A stretch of 55,636 nucleotides of DNA, from positions 1-55,636 of the forward strand of contig JAHECZ010000013.1 in assembly GCA_024641475.1 (NCBI GenBank). Reading direction: 5' to 3'. This DNA is from Gammaproteobacteria bacterium (lineage in GTDB: Bacteria; Pseudomonadota; Gammaproteobacteria; UBA6429; Thiohalophilaceae). The notes under the pieces are model-generated. The model was not told the DNA's origin. It made no database searches and worked only from the letters and a program-made list of their open reading frames with translations. The position numbers and the translations under genes were made by a program. Within the stretch, counting starts at the first letter, position 1. Every line of letters begins with the position of its first letter. Shown here one piece after another: positions 1 to 8,529 of this stretch.

Positions 1-172
1 TATTTCAAGGGACAAATTATTATATAATAATTGAATTAAGGATTAATAATTGCTTACCTAATAAAATTATGTATATGAATTGTGGTGAACCGTCAATCTT
101 AATATTATTTTGGGATGGAATCGAAACGTTGATTTTAACAAATCTAGCTCACAAAGAACTAATAAATCTACA

Positions 173-2017
173 TTACTCAAATTTTAATACACCGTAATAT
201 TTAGGATTATAAAGCTCCCCTGCCCATGTTGTTTCTTTATCCATAACTTGCTGACGATGCCTGCCAACATTAAAACCCCATTCATCACCAGAATTAGGGC
301 CTTTTTTAATTGCAATATCACTCCATGGAATCTCCATTTCGAGCGACCAAAAATCATCACCAATAAATATCGAACTTTTATATTTACTTTGAAAATATTT
401 ATTCTCAACCCATCGCTGCAGTGAATTAAAACGTGTACCAACTGCATTTTGAAATAACCTTATGTAATCTTTTTGACTTCTTTCAGTATCAAAAAAGAAT
501 TCCAAATCATCATCATTCCATGTTAAAGGAATATCTCCACTTGCTGAAGTCTGAATGCCAGAAGGATTAGGTTCTTCCATTACTGCGGCAACATATAAGT
601 AGCTTTTATCGTAGAGCAAACGAATTTTAGTTATTGTTTCAACTTTTGATTTATCATCACTAATAACAATACTGTCCGATTCTTTCCAGGCTGTATCATT
701 AAATTTTCCATCAATGCTGATGTTGCCGTTGAGTTGTTTTACAAGTACTTTTGGTGGAAGATAGAGTTCAAATGATCCACTATATAAAAATTCATCATCA
801 AGTTTTATAGCCGGTTCATATCCCTCAATACTTTCATTTCCATTTCGGTACTTCTCTTCTAGCTCACGTGATAGAAAACCGGTTCGATATTTTTGCTTTG
901 TAGAAACTTCAAGAGATGGCATTTGAGTTATGGGAGGTGTACTCTCTGAGCTAATGAAAAATGACTGACTGATTTTACTAAATGGTTTAATTGTAATAAA
1001 TGTACTTTCGGGAGTAATCTTCAGATTTGCTTTATGGGGGATGAACCAGTCCAATCTATAAACAATTTCTTTATTGTACTTATTCTCTAATTCAACTTTC
1101 ACTGAATCATTCATTCTACTACCAACATTCCACGCTTCAATAAGAATAGATTTTTCTTCAATGTTGTATTTATTCGCTTCAATTCTGTCTATGGGATCAA
1201 TAGAATCGATTGGTAAAATTGATCCCGCTTTTATTGCTGCATATTCAACTTCGCCATTGCTCTGAACTACAACATTCATAAATGCAGAAAATTTCCCACC
1301 GATAACATTTTCGTTTTTAACACCCGCAGAGTTTATAACTAAATAATTGATCCCATCTATTCTCTCCCATACATATTCGTGTGTATGCCCGCCCACAACT
1401 AATTTAACTGGATATTTTACTAATATGTTATGAACCAGTTCCCAATCTTTCTTTCCTTCACTTTCCAAAGGATATTTCCATAAGGGACTATGAATAAAAA
1501 CAAATATTGATTTTGATTTTATTTCTTGATCAGAAAACTGATTTGAAAATTTTTTAAGATCATCATCAAGCCATTTTCTTTGCCATTCCATAACTCTATC
1601 ATCTTCATCTCCCCACCAACTATTTAGAATTACAAAATGAGAAGAACCCCGATCAAAAGAATACAAAAGTTTTCCCTTACCCCATGTTTCAAGATAAATT
1701 TCTTCCGCTTCATTAGTCACAACATCATGATTCCCTGGGACAGGATAAAAAGGAGCTTGGAGTAGGCTAATCTGCCCTTTAAACCTTTGCCACTCTTTTC
1801 TAAGTTGCTCTTTATTATGTGTATAACCATGAATTAAATCCCCAACCTGAATAGCAAAATTTGGTTTAAGCAAAGAAGCCTCATAAACCATTCTTTCATA
1901 TTCAGCTGGATTTCCAAATTGACTATCACCAAAAATTATAAATCTTGTGTCAGATTGAGCCGGTAGCTGTAAAAACAAACTAAAAATAATGACAACTATA
2001 GAAATTATACGCATCAT
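173..2017 (-). CDS. Secreted calcineurin-like metallophosphoesterase with C-terminal CBM9-like domain
   Basis: The 614-aa protein begins with a hydrophobic signal peptide ending near LPAQS. Residues ~25-230 carry the metallophosphoesterase motif series: FGDSQFG, VGDLIHG, PGNHD, FIHSPLW and GGHTHEY, which supply the two-metal site ligands. A linker region follows. Residues ~430-614 look like a CBM9/DOMON-type beta-sandwich (IDGKFNDTAW near its start, DDDLEFFFDT, WSLEMEIPWSD, WGFNVGRHR). The family hydrolyses phosphoesters; the substrate cannot be read from the sequence. Base composition is strongly AT-rich, unlike everything right of 3.76 kb, and this domain pairing is commonest in Bacteroidota/Ignavibacteria-type genomes (from memory). 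It probably belongs to a different genome from the rest of the window. Confidence 0.85.
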   Translation of the reverse strand: MMRIISIVVIIFSLFLQLPAQSDTRFIIFGDSQFGNPAEYERMVYEASLLKPNFAIQVGDLIHGYTHNKEQLRKEWQRFKGQISLLQAPFYPVPGNHDVVTNEAEEIYLETWGKGKLLYSFDRGSSHFVILNSWWGDEDDRVMEWQRKWLDDDLKKFSNQFSDQEIKSKSIFVFIHSPLWKYPLESEGKKDWELVHNILVKYPVKLVVGGHTHEYVWERIDGINYLVINSAGVKNENVIGGKFSAFMNVVVQSNGEVEYAAIKAGSILPIDSIDPIDRIEANKYNIEEKSILIEAWNVGSRMNDSVKVELENKYNKEIVYRLDWFIPHKANLKITPESTFITIKPFSKISQSFFISSESTPPITQMPSLEVSTKQKYRTGFLSRELEEKYRNGNESIEGYEPAIKLDDEFLYSGSFELYLPPKVLVKQLNGNISIDGKFNDTAWKESDSIVISDDKSKVETITKIRLLYDKSYLYVAAVMEEPNPSGIQTSASGDIPLTWNDDDLEFFFDTERSQKDYIRLFQNAVGTRFNSLQRWVENKYFQSKYKSSIFIGDDFWSLEMEIPWSDIAIKKGPNSGDEWGFNVGRHRQQVMDKETTWAGELYNPKYYGVLKFE

Positions 2018-2378
2018 AGATATTCAAATATATTTTAATTGTAAAAATAATATATAATGTTACTTAACTTATGAAACAAGAACCAATAAAATTTGGGTTT
2101 GATTTGGGCAGTAAAATTTATTGAGAATAATTTAAATTATAAAAATTCTTTATAAGATAAATAAATATTGATCCATATTAGATATTTTTCTAATTTAAAC
2201 AATAGTAATGAGTAATTCTAATTATGGTAAATATTTTCACATTATCCCCCCATCTAACATTACACATAAGTGTTAATTCTGCACTTAATTTAATTTCATC
2301 ACACCATCTTCATTCAAATGAAAATAAAATATCCTGCGGGTATTATATACATTCATCTCATAATTTTCGGAGTACTAA
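2018..2378. other. AT-rich intergenic stretch
   Basis: This stretch separates two divergent genes and probably contains both promoters. It is very AT-rich with many poly-A/T runs, so no single -35/-10 pair stands out. I see no RNA gene or strong inverted repeat in it. Confidence 0.6.
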
Positions 2379-2579
2379 ATGACTCACACATGTTTTCATG
2401 CAAAAGCTGACCATCATGATCAGTATGTTGATTCAATTGAAGAAGCTAAAAACTTAGTAACTGAATGGAGTGTGGAAGGAGATTCTCATATTCAAATATT
2501 CAAACTTTCAGCGGATGAAATAACAGATTATATTAATTTAGACGAAGAACTGGTTTATCTCGATAATACGAATCTATAG
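2379..2579 (+). CDS. Small acidic hypothetical protein
   Basis: A 66-aa reading frame preceded by a good ribosome-binding site (GGAG, 6 nt before the ATG). The product is acidic and His-containing near the N-terminus (THTCFHAKADHHDQY), with no signal peptide or membrane segment, so it is probably cytoplasmic. I do not recognise the family. It stands alone between two long AT-rich gaps. The ribosome-binding site is the main argument that it is a real gene. Confidence 0.5.
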   Translation: MTHTCFHAKADHHDQYVDSIEEAKNLVTEWSVEGDSHIQIFKLSADEITDYINLDEELVYLDNTNL

Positions 2580-3003
2580 AAGTTTTCGTCAATATTTAAT
2601 TTGATATAACACATTACTCATAATACATTTTTACATTGTACGAAATCATTAATCTATTTTTTTGGTTACGGTCGATGTGCTATGTGTCGTATAGAAGCAA
2701 TAATTTTTTATAATAATAAATTTTATTTTTAAAATTATATTTTTTTAGTGGTTTTAATTTTCAGATTCAAAAATGAACTATTGCTACTACTTTTAAATTC
2801 TGATATTCACATTTATTAATTAGATGTTTTATATTTAATATTTTCTGCAATTAGTTTAGTCTTATCTTAATTAATAAATTCGCTTTAATTAATTATAATA
2901 ATTCTTTCAAAAGGAATAATTTTTAGAGATTTTTTTTGGGGATAAAAAAATTAACTAAACTCTTGTTTTACTTTTTATTATGTGTAGATACTGAATTAAA
3001 GCA

Positions 3004-3102
3004 ATGAGCATTTACGCAGTTTTAGAAGTTGGAGATTCACAAGGTTTAGCTGTCAAAGCTCCAATTATTTTTGAAGGAATCACAATCAAAGTGATCTCTT
3101 AA
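3004..3102 (+). CDS. Possible 32-aa peptide
   Basis: A short ATG-to-TAA frame encoding a 32-aa peptide starting MSIYAVLEVGDSQG. It lies 70 nt upstream of a good rho-independent terminator in the same direction, so something here may be transcribed. There is no clear ribosome-binding site and no family I recognise. In sequence this AT-rich a 33-codon frame can easily occur by chance. Confidence 0.2.
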   Translation: MSIYAVLEVGDSQGLAVKAPIIFEGITIKVIS

Positions 3103-3170
3103 TTTTTTACATTATTTCTGATCAAACATTTACAATTCCAAACAATAATAAAAGTAAACACAGTAAAATT

Positions 3171-3214
3171 AACGCAAACATTTTTTTAAGGAGAAATGTT
3201 TGCGTTATTTTTTT
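3171..3214 (+). terminator. Rho-independent terminator
   Basis: A perfect 13-bp stem (AACGCAAACATTT at 3171-3183 against its complement at 3194-3206) with a 10-nt loop, followed by ATTTTTTT. The T-run serves plus-strand transcripts. The hairpin also sits just past the stop of the convergent minus-strand gene and may stop both. Confidence 0.85.
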
Positions 3215-3236
3215 AAATGAGAACCAGGTTAGAATA

Positions 3237-3758
3237 CTAATTTTCCTCTATATGAATGCTACCACCTGAACTTCTCAAATAAAGTTCTGGTCCACCTTCA
3301 TTTATTTTACCATTTAATTTTGAGCGATCAATCTTTCCCTTAATCGTAATCGGGAAATCAGTCTGAACAGATCCACCGCTGGTTTTCGCATCCAAATAGA
3401 CATTAATATTCTTAGCAAGTTTAACTGTAATTCCCCCTCCAGATGTGGTTAGTGAACAATTTTCTTTAGGCTGTTCAGTAATAGATGCATATACCGAACC
3501 TCCGGAGGTTGAAGCATCGATGGCACCATAAACTTCATTTACTGTAATTCCTCCACCGGAAGTATGAGCGTCAACTGACCCTTCGCATTTTTTAATTTTT
3601 ATTCCACCACCGGAAGTACTTATTTTAATATTTCCTGCACACTCTCCAATTGTAATTCCCCCGCCTGAAGTCTTACCATTAATATTTCCATGAATGTTTC
3701 CAAAAGTTAATCCACCCCCAGAAGTCTTAGCTTCAACCATTCCTTCTAGATCGCCAAC
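3237..3758 (-). CDS. DUF4097-like repeat protein, N-terminal part missing
   Basis: The product is a run of ~20-residue beta repeats built around the core TSGGGIxI (for example KTSGGGLTF, TSGGGITI, HTSGGGITV, SSGGSIHIEEN at the end). This is the pattern of DUF4097/adhesin-like right-handed beta-helix proteins, typically cell-envelope proteins of unknown role. The frame stays open to 3821, but the residues encoded beyond ~3758 are the antisense of the cytochrome gene on the other strand. The true N-terminus is therefore missing. Translation reading GDLEGMVEAKTSGGG marks the first trustworthy residues. Composition matches the AT-rich left segment. Confidence 0.7.
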   Translation of the reverse strand, partial: VGDLEGMVEAKTSGGGLTFGNIHGNINGKTSGGGITIGECAGNIKISTSGGGIKIKKCEGSVDAHTSGGGITVNEVYGAIDASTSGGSVYASITEQPKENCSLTTSGGGITVKLAKNINVYLDAKTSGGSVQTDFPITIKGKIDRSKLNGKINEGGPELYLRSSGGSIHIEEN

Positions 3759-3763
3759 AGCAA
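3753..3763. other. Junction of two unrelated genomes (probable assembly chimera)
   Basis: Left of this point the DNA is AT-rich and codes on the minus strand for DUF4097 repeats. From 3760 on it is mid-GC and codes on the plus strand for AIATALVS, the end of a cytochrome repeat that recurs at ~3973-3996. Both genes lose their 5' ends here. The right side is a tandem repeat, a typical site for a mis-join. Confidence 0.8.
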
Positions 3764-4842
3764 TTGCCACCGCGTTGGTATCGGTAGCTCCGCCACCACC
3801 CCCCCCGACCGATGGTGCCACACTCTATGCCAACAATTGTCAGAGTTGCCATGGACCGTTGGCAACCAGTGCCAAACTCAATCGCACCGCGTCGCAGATC
3901 CAAAGTGCGATTAATGGCAATGCAGGCGGGGTGATGGGATCTCTCAGTGGCTTGACCGCCACGCAGGTTCAGGCGATTGCCACCGCGTTGGTGAGTAGCA
4001 CTTCACCAACTACAGGTGAAGGTCTCTACAATAGTTATTGTTCAGCCTGTCATGGTCCTGGTGGACGTGGTGGACAATATGAAAATGTCACCGGTTCAAC
4101 CACCAGTCAGATCAGCAGTGCGATTAGTGGTGTACAGCAAATGAGATCGATCTCGTTAACTTCAAGCCAGATCAAGAGCATTTCGGATTATCTGCGAGGG
4201 ATCACCACAACACCGCCTCCAACTGATGGTGCATCGTTATATGGCACCTATTGCCAGAGTTGCCATGGCGCGTTGGCGACCAGTGCCAAGTTGAATCGTA
4301 CTGCCACGCAGATCACCAACGCGATCAGCAGCGTAGGCCAGATGAGCACGATCAATTTGTCATCTACGCAGATCCAGGCCATTGCGGCTGCCCTGGTGAG
4401 TACGACCACACCGCCACCGACAACCGATGGTGCATCGTTATATGGCACGTATTGTCAAAGTTGTCATGGCGCATTGGCCTCGAGCAGTAAGTTGAATCGC
4501 AGCGCCACGCAGATCACCAATGCAATCTCGACCGTTAACCAGATGAACACCATCAACTTAACGTCGACGCAGATCCAGTCGATTGCCGCAGCATTGGCCA
4601 GCGTCGCGCCGGCACCGACCACAGGTGTGGAGCTGTACAATAGTTATTGCTCATCCTGCCATGGTCCTGGCGGTCGCGGTGGCACCTATGAAAGTGTAAG
4701 AAATGCAACTACCAGTCAGATCACCAGCGCCATCAGTAGGGTGCAGTTAATGAATTCAATTACGCTGACGTCGAGCCAGAAACAAGCTATCGCTAACTAT
4801 TTATCTGGAAGCGGTAGTGGCGGCGGCGGTGGAGGCGACTAA
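3760..4842 (+). CDS. Multi-domain string-type c-type cytochrome (five haems visible, 5' end lost)
   Basis: The readable part holds five class I cytochrome-c-like domains of ~62-64 residues. Each has one CXXCH haem site (CQSCH, CSACH, CQSCH, CQSCH, CSSCH), and they are joined by Pro/Thr-rich linkers such as PPPPPPTDG. The C-terminus is Gly/Ser-rich (GSGSGGGGGGD). The beads-on-a-string layout suggests a periplasmic or surface electron carrier reaching over distance. The signal peptide and an unknown number of further domains lie beyond the junction at ~3760; the frame continues upstream to 3694 but that part is foreign sequence. It is followed by a cytochrome lipoprotein and mtrAB, so it may serve as a partner of that conduit. 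No MtrC/OmcA gene is present here. Confidence 0.8.
   Translation, partial: AIATALVSVAPPPPPPTDGATLYANNCQSCHGPLATSAKLNRTASQIQSAINGNAGGVMGSLSGLTATQVQAIATALVSSTSPTTGEGLYNSYCSACHGPGGRGGQYENVTGSTTSQISSAISGVQQMRSISLTSSQIKSISDYLRGITTTPPPTDGASLYGTYCQSCHGALATSAKLNRTATQITNAISSVGQMSTINLSSTQIQAIAAALVSTTTPPPTTDGASLYGTYCQSCHGALASSSKLNRSATQITNAISTVNQMNTINLTSTQIQSIAAALASVAPAPTTGVELYNSYCSSCHGPGGRGGTYESVRNATTSQITSAISRVQLMNSITLTSSQKQAIANYLSGSGSGGGGGGD
3808..4812 (+). repeat. Tandem coding repeats, cytochrome domains in order A-B-A-A-B
   Basis: Units begin at about 3808 (A), 4012 (B), 4222 (A), 4423 (A) and 4621 (B). Type A reads TDGASLYGTYCQSCHGALA; type B reads LYNSYCSACHGPGGRGG. Copies of one type are highly similar at DNA level (for example GATGGTGCATCGTTATATGG in units 3 and 4), indicating recent duplication. 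This also makes the gene prone to assembly error. Confidence 0.85.
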
Positions 4843-4903
4843 GAGTTATTGGATAATCAACCGCCGATTATCTAAAGATCCAATATTCAGGAAGGTGATA
4901 GCC

Positions 4904-5260
4904 ATGAAAACATTCACAACAATAGCAACAATGGTTTTATTCAACCTTGCTTTAGCGGGTTGTTATCAGAGTGGCTCGGAAACGACACCGCCACCTGCCG
5001 TAGCCCTGCCGCCGGCTCCGCTCGTGGGTTCAGTGGATAGTGGAAAAATCTATTACGAGAGTAATTGCAGCACCTGTCATAGTCTGGGTACTGATTATAC
5101 CCCACCGCATTTTGGCGCATCAAATTTGGCACTGAAGCAGGATATGATCACCTCGAATATGAGTGACTATGATCTGGCAACGCAATTGATGACTGCCTTT
5201 AATAATTTACCTGAGCAACGTGTACTTGATCTGCAAGCGTTTATTGCATCCAAATCCTAG
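4904..5260 (+). CDS. Monohaem c-type cytochrome lipoprotein
   Basis: The start at 4904 is chosen because it follows AGGAAGGTG and gives a lipoprotein signal peptide ending LALAGC. The frame is open further upstream, to 4817, but without a signal. The mature 118-aa precursor has a Pro-rich spacer (TTPPPAVALPPAP) and one CXXCH (NCSTCHSLG) in a short class I cytochrome c fold ending LQAFIASKS. A lipid anchor plus a flexible tether suits an electron shuttle fixed to the outer or inner membrane. It lies between the string cytochrome and mtrA on the same strand, probably in one transcript. Confidence 0.8.
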   Translation: MKTFTTIATMVLFNLALAGCYQSGSETTPPPAVALPPAPLVGSVDSGKIYYESNCSTCHSLGTDYTPPHFGASNLALKQDMITSNMSDYDLATQLMTAFNNLPEQRVLDLQAFIASKS

Positions 5261-5351
5261 TTGGATGGGAGCGGTTTCTCGTTAGTCACCGTTTCGATGT
5301 GTGCTGTGTCGGGTGCTGGCTTGGCGCTATTAAAATAAAAAGAACTTAGGG

Positions 5352-6311
5352 ATGACTATGAACTCACAACGGTCTCGCAGTGTAGTAGTAGGTTTCATTG
5401 CCGCATTAATTTTGACAAATTTCTGTGCAATAGCAGCTGAACCAAATGAAAAACAACCTGATCGATCCTTTTCATCGAAAGGAGCCGATACCTGTTTAAA
5501 ATGCCATGATGAGGATAACGCCTATCCTGTCCTGCCCATTTTTAAAACCCGGCACGGTAATCGCGTCGACCCGCGTTCACCGATGGCGCAATTGCAATGT
5601 GAAACCTGCCACGGCCCGGTAGGCGATCACCAAATTGCAGTGAAAGAAGGTGAAAAGAAAGCGCCGATTCGTGCTTTTGGCACCAAAGCCTGGACGCCGG
5701 TTGCCGAACAAAATGGGGTGTGTTTGAGTTGTCATAGCGATCTGCATCGTATGAATTGGGCAGGCGGTCCACATGAAAAAGAAAACATGGCCTGTGCCAG
5801 CTGTCATGTAATTCATGCACGCCAGGATCCGATGCGCGATAGTGTGGCGCAAGTCGAAAAATGTATGTCCTGTCATATCAACCAACGCGCCGAATTTAAC
5901 CGCACTTCGGCACACCCGATACGCTATGGCAAAATGCGTTGTACGGATTGTCATAACCCGCATGGGACAATGACCGACAAGCTGGTGAACAGCACATCCA
6001 AAAATGATCTTTGTTATACCTGCCATACAGAGAAGCGGGGTCCGCTATTGTGGACGCACGCACCGGTAGCCGAAGATTGCACACTGTGCCATTCACCACA
6101 CGGTTCCCTGCACCCGGCCTTGTTGAAGAAACAGCCGCCATTACTGTGCCAATCCTGTCATGCCGCAAGCGGTCATCCCAGTGCTGCCTATACCGCAGAT
6201 GGGTTGCCATCCGGCACACCGGATCGGTTTTTGCTCGGTCGAAGCTGCCTGAATTGTCACTCGCAAGTGCACGGCAGCAATCATCCGTCCGGAGTGAAAT
6301 TGTTACGTTAA
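5352..6311 (+). CDS. mtrA: MtrA/DmsE-family periplasmic decahaem c-type cytochrome
   Basis: The 319-aa product has a signal peptide (cleavage near CAIAAE) and ten CXXCH sites in order: CLKCH, CETCH, CLSCH, CASCH, CMSCH, CTDCH, CYTCH, CTLCH, CQSCH, CLNCH. Length and haem count match the MtrA/MtoA/PioA/DmsE family (Shewanella MtrA is ~333 aa). In that family the decahaem sits inside the MtrB barrel and carries electrons across the outer membrane. An alternative ATG lies two codons in (5358). The mtrB gene follows directly. Whether electrons flow outwards (metal reduction, DMSO reduction) or inwards (iron oxidation) cannot be told from this gene alone. Confidence 0.9.
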   Translation: MTMNSQRSRSVVVGFIAALILTNFCAIAAEPNEKQPDRSFSSKGADTCLKCHDEDNAYPVLPIFKTRHGNRVDPRSPMAQLQCETCHGPVGDHQIAVKEGEKKAPIRAFGTKAWTPVAEQNGVCLSCHSDLHRMNWAGGPHEKENMACASCHVIHARQDPMRDSVAQVEKCMSCHINQRAEFNRTSAHPIRYGKMRCTDCHNPHGTMTDKLVNSTSKNDLCYTCHTEKRGPLLWTHAPVAEDCTLCHSPHGSLHPALLKKQPPLLCQSCHAASGHPSAAYTADGLPSGTPDRFLLGRSCLNCHSQVHGSNHPSGVKLLR

Positions 6312-6384
6312 GGAATTGAACATATATCAGAAGCTGGTGATAACAAGAATAGCAGTCTTAACACCAGAAGACGGGAGAACAGTC

Positions 6385-8469
6385 ATGAAACAGCGATGCT
6401 ACCGACAATTTGCCCTGATCTCTCTGATGGGGTTCGTGGCCTGGCCCGTACTTGCCGAAACGCAAACTGACGACAAGCTCAATATCGACGACATCACCAA
6501 GTCCTGGAAGTGTAAGTATTGTCCGGATTTTTCCGAAAAACAGTGGGAAGGTTTTTTTAGTTTTGGGCTAGGTAATGTGAGTAATGATTCGTATAAGTTT
6601 GGTGAATTTAACGGTCTATATAAGAAAGGGACTTATCTTAATGGTGAGTTTAATAGCCTCTATCGGGATAATGAGGGGGCCTATTGGAATCTGCGCGGCG
6701 ATAATCTTGGTCTGGAATCACCGAATATCGGTATAGAAGGTGGTCGACAGGGACTGTACAAACTAAATCTCGACATCGACCAGATCACTCGCTACACGCT
6801 GGATACGAGCCGCACGCCCTATAGCGGTAGCACAACTCAAACACTACCCGGCGGCTGGGTGCCAGCCGCCAGCACGGCCGGGTTTACGACGCTGGCTACG
6901 GATCTGCATGATGTCAATATTTCAACTCAGCGGCGCTCAATGAAACTGGGCGGTGAATATATCGCATCGTCACAATGGTCTTATGCCGCGTCATTTAAAC
7001 ATCAAACCAAGGAAGGTAATCGCCCTGTGGCATTTGGATTTGGATTTAACCGTTCCGTAACACTGTCCGCCCCAGTCGACTTCACGACCGATGATCTCGA
7101 ATTCAAGGCGAATTACCAGCAAACCGGATTCAATGGGCAGATCGCCTTGCTGCATTCCAAATTCGAAAACACCAACAAATACTTGCGTTGGGATAATGCT
7201 TATGACACGCCAGCAAGCCAGGGTCAGGCAGGAACAGAACCCGATAATAGCAAGCATCAACTATTGTTAAGCGGTAATTATCTCGGGTTTAAAGATGTGC
7301 AACTGACCGGTATGTTTTCCTATGCGCAATTGTCACAAAATGAGGTGTTTTTGCCCTACACGGTGAACGGTGCACTGGCTCCGCCAGCTTTACCGACAAC
7401 TTCTTTAGATGGAAAAGTTACGGTGATTAATACAAATCTGGCAGCGCACTGGCAGTACAGCCCAGCCCAGGCCTGGCATGCGGTGTTTGAACATAGCGAA
7501 CAGAATAATTCCACCGCACGATATACCTACACCTATGTCAGGGCAGATGATGTATTTACCGGTACATCGCGCGCCAACTTTCCTTACGGCTTTCGTCAAC
7601 AGAAATTGAAAATCGACACGGATTACAAATTTGACAATCAAATTAGATTAAGTGGCGGTGGTCAGTATGCCACGGTAAATCGGGATTACCAGTCCGTTGA
7701 ATTGACGCAGGAAACGAGCCTGTGGGCCAGGTTGAAGCATCGATTGGATAATAAACTGCAATACAGCGTTAAAGCTGAACTCAGCGACCGCAGCATCGAC
7801 AATTACAATGTGGTCAGCGAGGTTGTACCGCCAGATAATCCACTCATGCGCAAATACAATATGGCCGATCGAAAAGGTAATAAACTGGAATTTAATCTGA
7901 GTGTTGCTGCTACTGATGCGTTATCCATGAATTTTTCCAGTGATGTAGCCCAATTTGATTACAGCGCCACCACAATCGGTTTGACCAAGAGTGATGAATT
8001 CTCCGCTGGGGCGGATATTCAGTATTTGGTTAACAAGGATTTAAGTTTCTCTGGATTTGTCCATACTACCAACATCAAATCCGAACAGGCGGGCACCACC
8101 TGGACTGCCACTAACGATGACAAGGTGAATACGCTCGGCCTTGGTGGCAGTTATCAGATTATTGAAAACAAACTCAAAGTCGGGCTTGACTATGTGCATG
8201 CCGGATCAAGTGCGGCCATTAATCTGAGTACAGGCAGCCCATTCCCTGATTTGACCACGAAGCGTGACAGCCTGGCGTTGCACGCCGACTATCGCATTGA
8301 CAAAAACTTGTCCGTCAAAGGGACCTATCAATACGAAAAATACGACGAGAAGAACTGGTATATCGATAATGTAGCAGTTAATACATTAAGCGATGTACTC
8401 ACGCTGGGGAATACCGCACCGAATTACAAGATCGGCGTATATTGGTTGACGCTTCGCTACAATTATTAA
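6385..8469 (+). CDS. mtrB: MtrB/PioB-family outer-membrane beta-barrel
   Basis: The start at 6385 is preferred over the open frame from 6316: it follows GGGAG and gives a signal peptide ending VLAETQ. The 694-aa length matches Shewanella MtrB (~697 aa). Residues 43-46 are CKYC, equivalent to the N-terminal CXXC of MtrB proteins. The rest alternates in the manner of a large barrel and ends in the aromatic strand WLTLRYNY. The barrel sheathes MtrA and makes the trans-outer-membrane wire. There is no mtrC-type gene after it; instead a terminator and convergent genes follow. Confidence 0.9.
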   Translation: MKQRCYRQFALISLMGFVAWPVLAETQTDDKLNIDDITKSWKCKYCPDFSEKQWEGFFSFGLGNVSNDSYKFGEFNGLYKKGTYLNGEFNSLYRDNEGAYWNLRGDNLGLESPNIGIEGGRQGLYKLNLDIDQITRYTLDTSRTPYSGSTTQTLPGGWVPAASTAGFTTLATDLHDVNISTQRRSMKLGGEYIASSQWSYAASFKHQTKEGNRPVAFGFGFNRSVTLSAPVDFTTDDLEFKANYQQTGFNGQIALLHSKFENTNKYLRWDNAYDTPASQGQAGTEPDNSKHQLLLSGNYLGFKDVQLTGMFSYAQLSQNEVFLPYTVNGALAPPALPTTSLDGKVTVINTNLAAHWQYSPAQAWHAVFEHSEQNNSTARYTYTYVRADDVFTGTSRANFPYGFRQQKLKIDTDYKFDNQIRLSGGGQYATVNRDYQSVELTQETSLWARLKHRLDNKLQYSVKAELSDRSIDNYNVVSEVVPPDNPLMRKYNMADRKGNKLEFNLSVAATDALSMNFSSDVAQFDYSATTIGLTKSDEFSAGADIQYLVNKDLSFSGFVHTTNIKSEQAGTTWTATNDDKVNTLGLGGSYQIIENKLKVGLDYVHAGSSAAINLSTGSPFPDLTTKRDSLALHADYRIDKNLSVKGTYQYEKYDEKNWYIDNVAVNTLSDVLTLGNTAPNYKIGVYWLTLRYNY

Positions 8470-8483
8470 CAACTGATAAGCGC

Positions 8484-8514
8484 AAAAAAACCACGGGCTG
8501 TTCACCCGTGGTTT
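8484..8514 (-). terminator. Rho-independent terminator between convergent operons
   Basis: A 10-bp stem (AAACCACGGG at 8488-8497 with its complement at 8505-8514) and a 7-nt loop. On the minus strand it is followed by seven T residues (8490-8484), so it best terminates the c4/NapC-type operon. It may also help to end the mtrAB transcript. Confidence 0.85.
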
Positions 8515-8529
8515 CAATCTAAAATAAGA

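Larger units (their letters stand above)
2580..3236. other. Long AT-rich intergenic region
   Basis: About 650 bp of very AT-rich sequence containing, at most, one 32-codon reading frame (3004-3102) and one clear hairpin terminator (3171-3214). Nothing else in it can be supported. Confidence 0.6.

Noticed and set aside
1-3755. Left segment as a natural horizontally acquired island
   Set aside because: No integrase, tRNA, insertion sequence or direct repeat at the border, and both border genes are cut. A mis-join explains it better.
3808-4812. Regularly spaced repeats considered as a CRISPR array
   Set aside because: Period is ~200 bp, in frame with a protein, and each unit encodes a haem-binding domain.
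5542-6219. Several long antisense frames inside mtrA
   Set aside because: Shadows of the CXXCH-rich sense gene; the products lack signal, domain or start context.
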